Shown here in pieces: positions 62,815 through 64,000 of a DNA stretch of 64,000 nt. Position 1 is the first letter of the stretch, and the number at the start of each line of letters is the position of its first letter. Below the pieces are notes generated by a model. That model made no database searches and was not told where the DNA came from. It was given only the letters and a program-made list of their open reading frames with translations. The stretch is from the NCBI GenBank assembly GCA_905182985.1, contig CAJJDN010000051.1, positions 1-64,000 on the forward strand, in the 5' to 3' direction. Both the position numbers and the translations under genes were made by a program. This DNA comes from Paramecium sonneborni (Eukaryota > Ciliophora > Oligohymenophorea > Peniculida > Parameciidae).

Positions 62815-63308
62815 ATTTAATTTATATTAAAAAGATATATATTAACTTGATAGCACTTATCAGAGTAAGGATGACGTATTTCTTCATTGTGAAGTATAAA
62901 TATGTACTTTTTCATCATAAATATTATTTTATATATTTCTTGCTAATTAATATTATTTAGTATTTGAATAATATTTTATATAATTTTTCTCTTCATATTT
63001 CTCAAAAATATTTACTTTGCAAAAACACTTTCTCACATTTCTTCTATTCCCTTATTCCACTTCAAATTGTGTTCTAAAGAATATTTCTTTATTTATTTTT
63101 TTACATCCTTTGTAAATTTTGAATTAAAATTTAAAAATAGTATCATTTTAAACGAATTTTAAAAATCAGAATCAAATAATCATGATATATATTTACAATA
63201 TAAGTACTACTATTGATTATTAGTAACATAATAATATATTATAATATGTTATTATCAAATAATTCTTATATTAATTTAAAAAATTTAGTAAAATGATAAA
63301 TTAAAATA
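62815..63308. other. AT-rich intergenic region
   Basis: About 0.5 kb between the divergent M1 peptidase and FKBP-like genes. No gene or RNA was recognised; it presumably holds both promoters. Confidence 0.45.
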
Positions 63309-64000
63309 ATGGCTGCATTCGAGTCATGATGTAATAAGTTAATTTATATATTTTATATTAAAATGTAATAATTTTATGACACAGATCTCTAAAGTGAACA
63401 TCCACCATCTGATATTTTAAGTGAAAAAGATATTCCTAAAGAGAAGTTACATAGACAAAAAATGCTTTTCAAAAAAGAATTAATTCATATAAAAAAGGAA
63501 GTAAGATTGAGAGGGATTAGTTATGAAAAACCAGCATATTATGATAAAGTAAAAATAAAAATGATTGAAATAACTGAAGAAGATTATAATAATGGAGATG
63601 AGAAATTAATTCTAGAAAATGCAAACATAGTGGAATAAAACATATTATCTCCATAAAATGATAGATGGATTGATAAAGCATTGTAATCTATGAAAAAACA
63701 AGAGATTAGTATTTATATTCAAGAACATTTAAAGTATGATGAGAATTAAATGAAAGTGCTTGATTATAAAGTTTATACTTTGATTGAAATGATAGATTGG
63801 CAAATAATAGTCGATCTCTTTTAAGATTAAAGTTATTTAAAGTATATTTTGGAATTAGGTAGAGGTGGTGATCGATGTGAAATGCTTGATGAAATAATTT
63901 ATTAAATAAAAATTTTTTAGGGTGATAAATTACTTTTTACAGATTCTCAAGATGGTCCATCACCTATAAAATTAATTAAGTCAAAGGTTGTATTTCAAAT
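63309..64000 (+). CDS. FKBP-type peptidyl-prolyl isomerase-like protein, 5' part
   Basis: The reading frame is clear from about 63,401 (SEHPPSDILSEKDIPKEKLH) to the right edge, where the gene is cut. The start is uncertain: ATG 63309 (MAAFES) is followed by TGA, so an intron between about 63,325 and 63,400 is required; GTAATAATTTTATGACACAG (63,365-63,384) is one candidate. Two FKBP-like units are suggested: YEKPAYYDKVKIKM..IDKALQSMKKQEISIYI (family: KPxxGDKVxVxY ... GxxxALxxMKxGExxxxxI), then YILELGRGGDRCEMLDEIIY..FTDSQDGP (family: LxxGxGxxPxxGDxVxVxYxG..FDSS). Canonical active-site aromatics are poorly kept, so the units may be scaffolds rather than active isomerases. Multi-FKBP proteins with C-terminal TPRs are the likely model. 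Confidence 0.5.

Overview
The window looks like a somatic (macronuclear) scaffold end from an oligohymenophorean ciliate, most likely Paramecium or a close relative. Four things show this: in-frame TAA and TAG throughout conserved proteins, at glutamine-compatible positions, with TGA as the only stop (genetic code 6); introns of about 18-31 nt with GT..AG borders; very high A+T; and C3A3-type telomeric sequence near the left edge. Under the standard code almost every gene here is shredded, so all calls were re-read with TAA/TAG = Gln. Some exon joins are inferred by eye from reading frame and family motifs, and these are stated per gene.

Left arm (1-12,016) is low in intact genes. It holds a 36-bp minisatellite, a GC-rich block with C/A-rich telomere-like runs (about 420-690), and a WD40-type gene cut off at the telomeric repeat. 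It also has a decayed repeat-protein gene, a B-box/TPR protein gene and long AT-rich stretches. Two of the three exact 1.2-kb tandem duplications separated by a single N lie here (N at 5765 and 8869); the third is at 42951. These look like unmerged contig overlaps, not biology.

Centre-left (12,017-30,478): a large UvrD/TRANK1-like SF1 helicase, a protein kinase, remnants of a coiled-coil gene and of a guanido (arginine/creatine-type) kinase gene, a hybrid histidine kinase with receiver domain, two further minus-strand genes, a CRAL-TRIO lipid-binding protein, a DUF1295/steroid-reductase-like membrane enzyme and a large unrecognised gene.

Centre (31,376-41,400): a WDR75/Utp17-like WD40 protein, an unrecognised protein, and a very large Gln/Asn/Glu-rich protein with a run of 26 Gln (25 of them TAA) and a long QNxxD pentapeptide array.

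Right arm (41,770-64,000) is gene-dense: a Pumilio RNA-binding protein, Tousled-like kinase, bifunctional DHFR-TS, a small unknown, ribosomal protein eL31, a RING-finger protein, a 2-kb gap, an unknown, a DHX37/Dhr1 DEAH helicase, an AGC kinase, a SHIPPO-repeat axonemal protein, an M1 aminopeptidase and the start of an FKBP-like protein.

The genes are mostly unrelated housekeeping, signalling and ciliary functions. WDR75, DHX37 and eL31 share a ribosome theme, but I see no evidence of an operon or a coordinated system. No rRNA, tRNA, CRISPR array or intact transposon was recognised.
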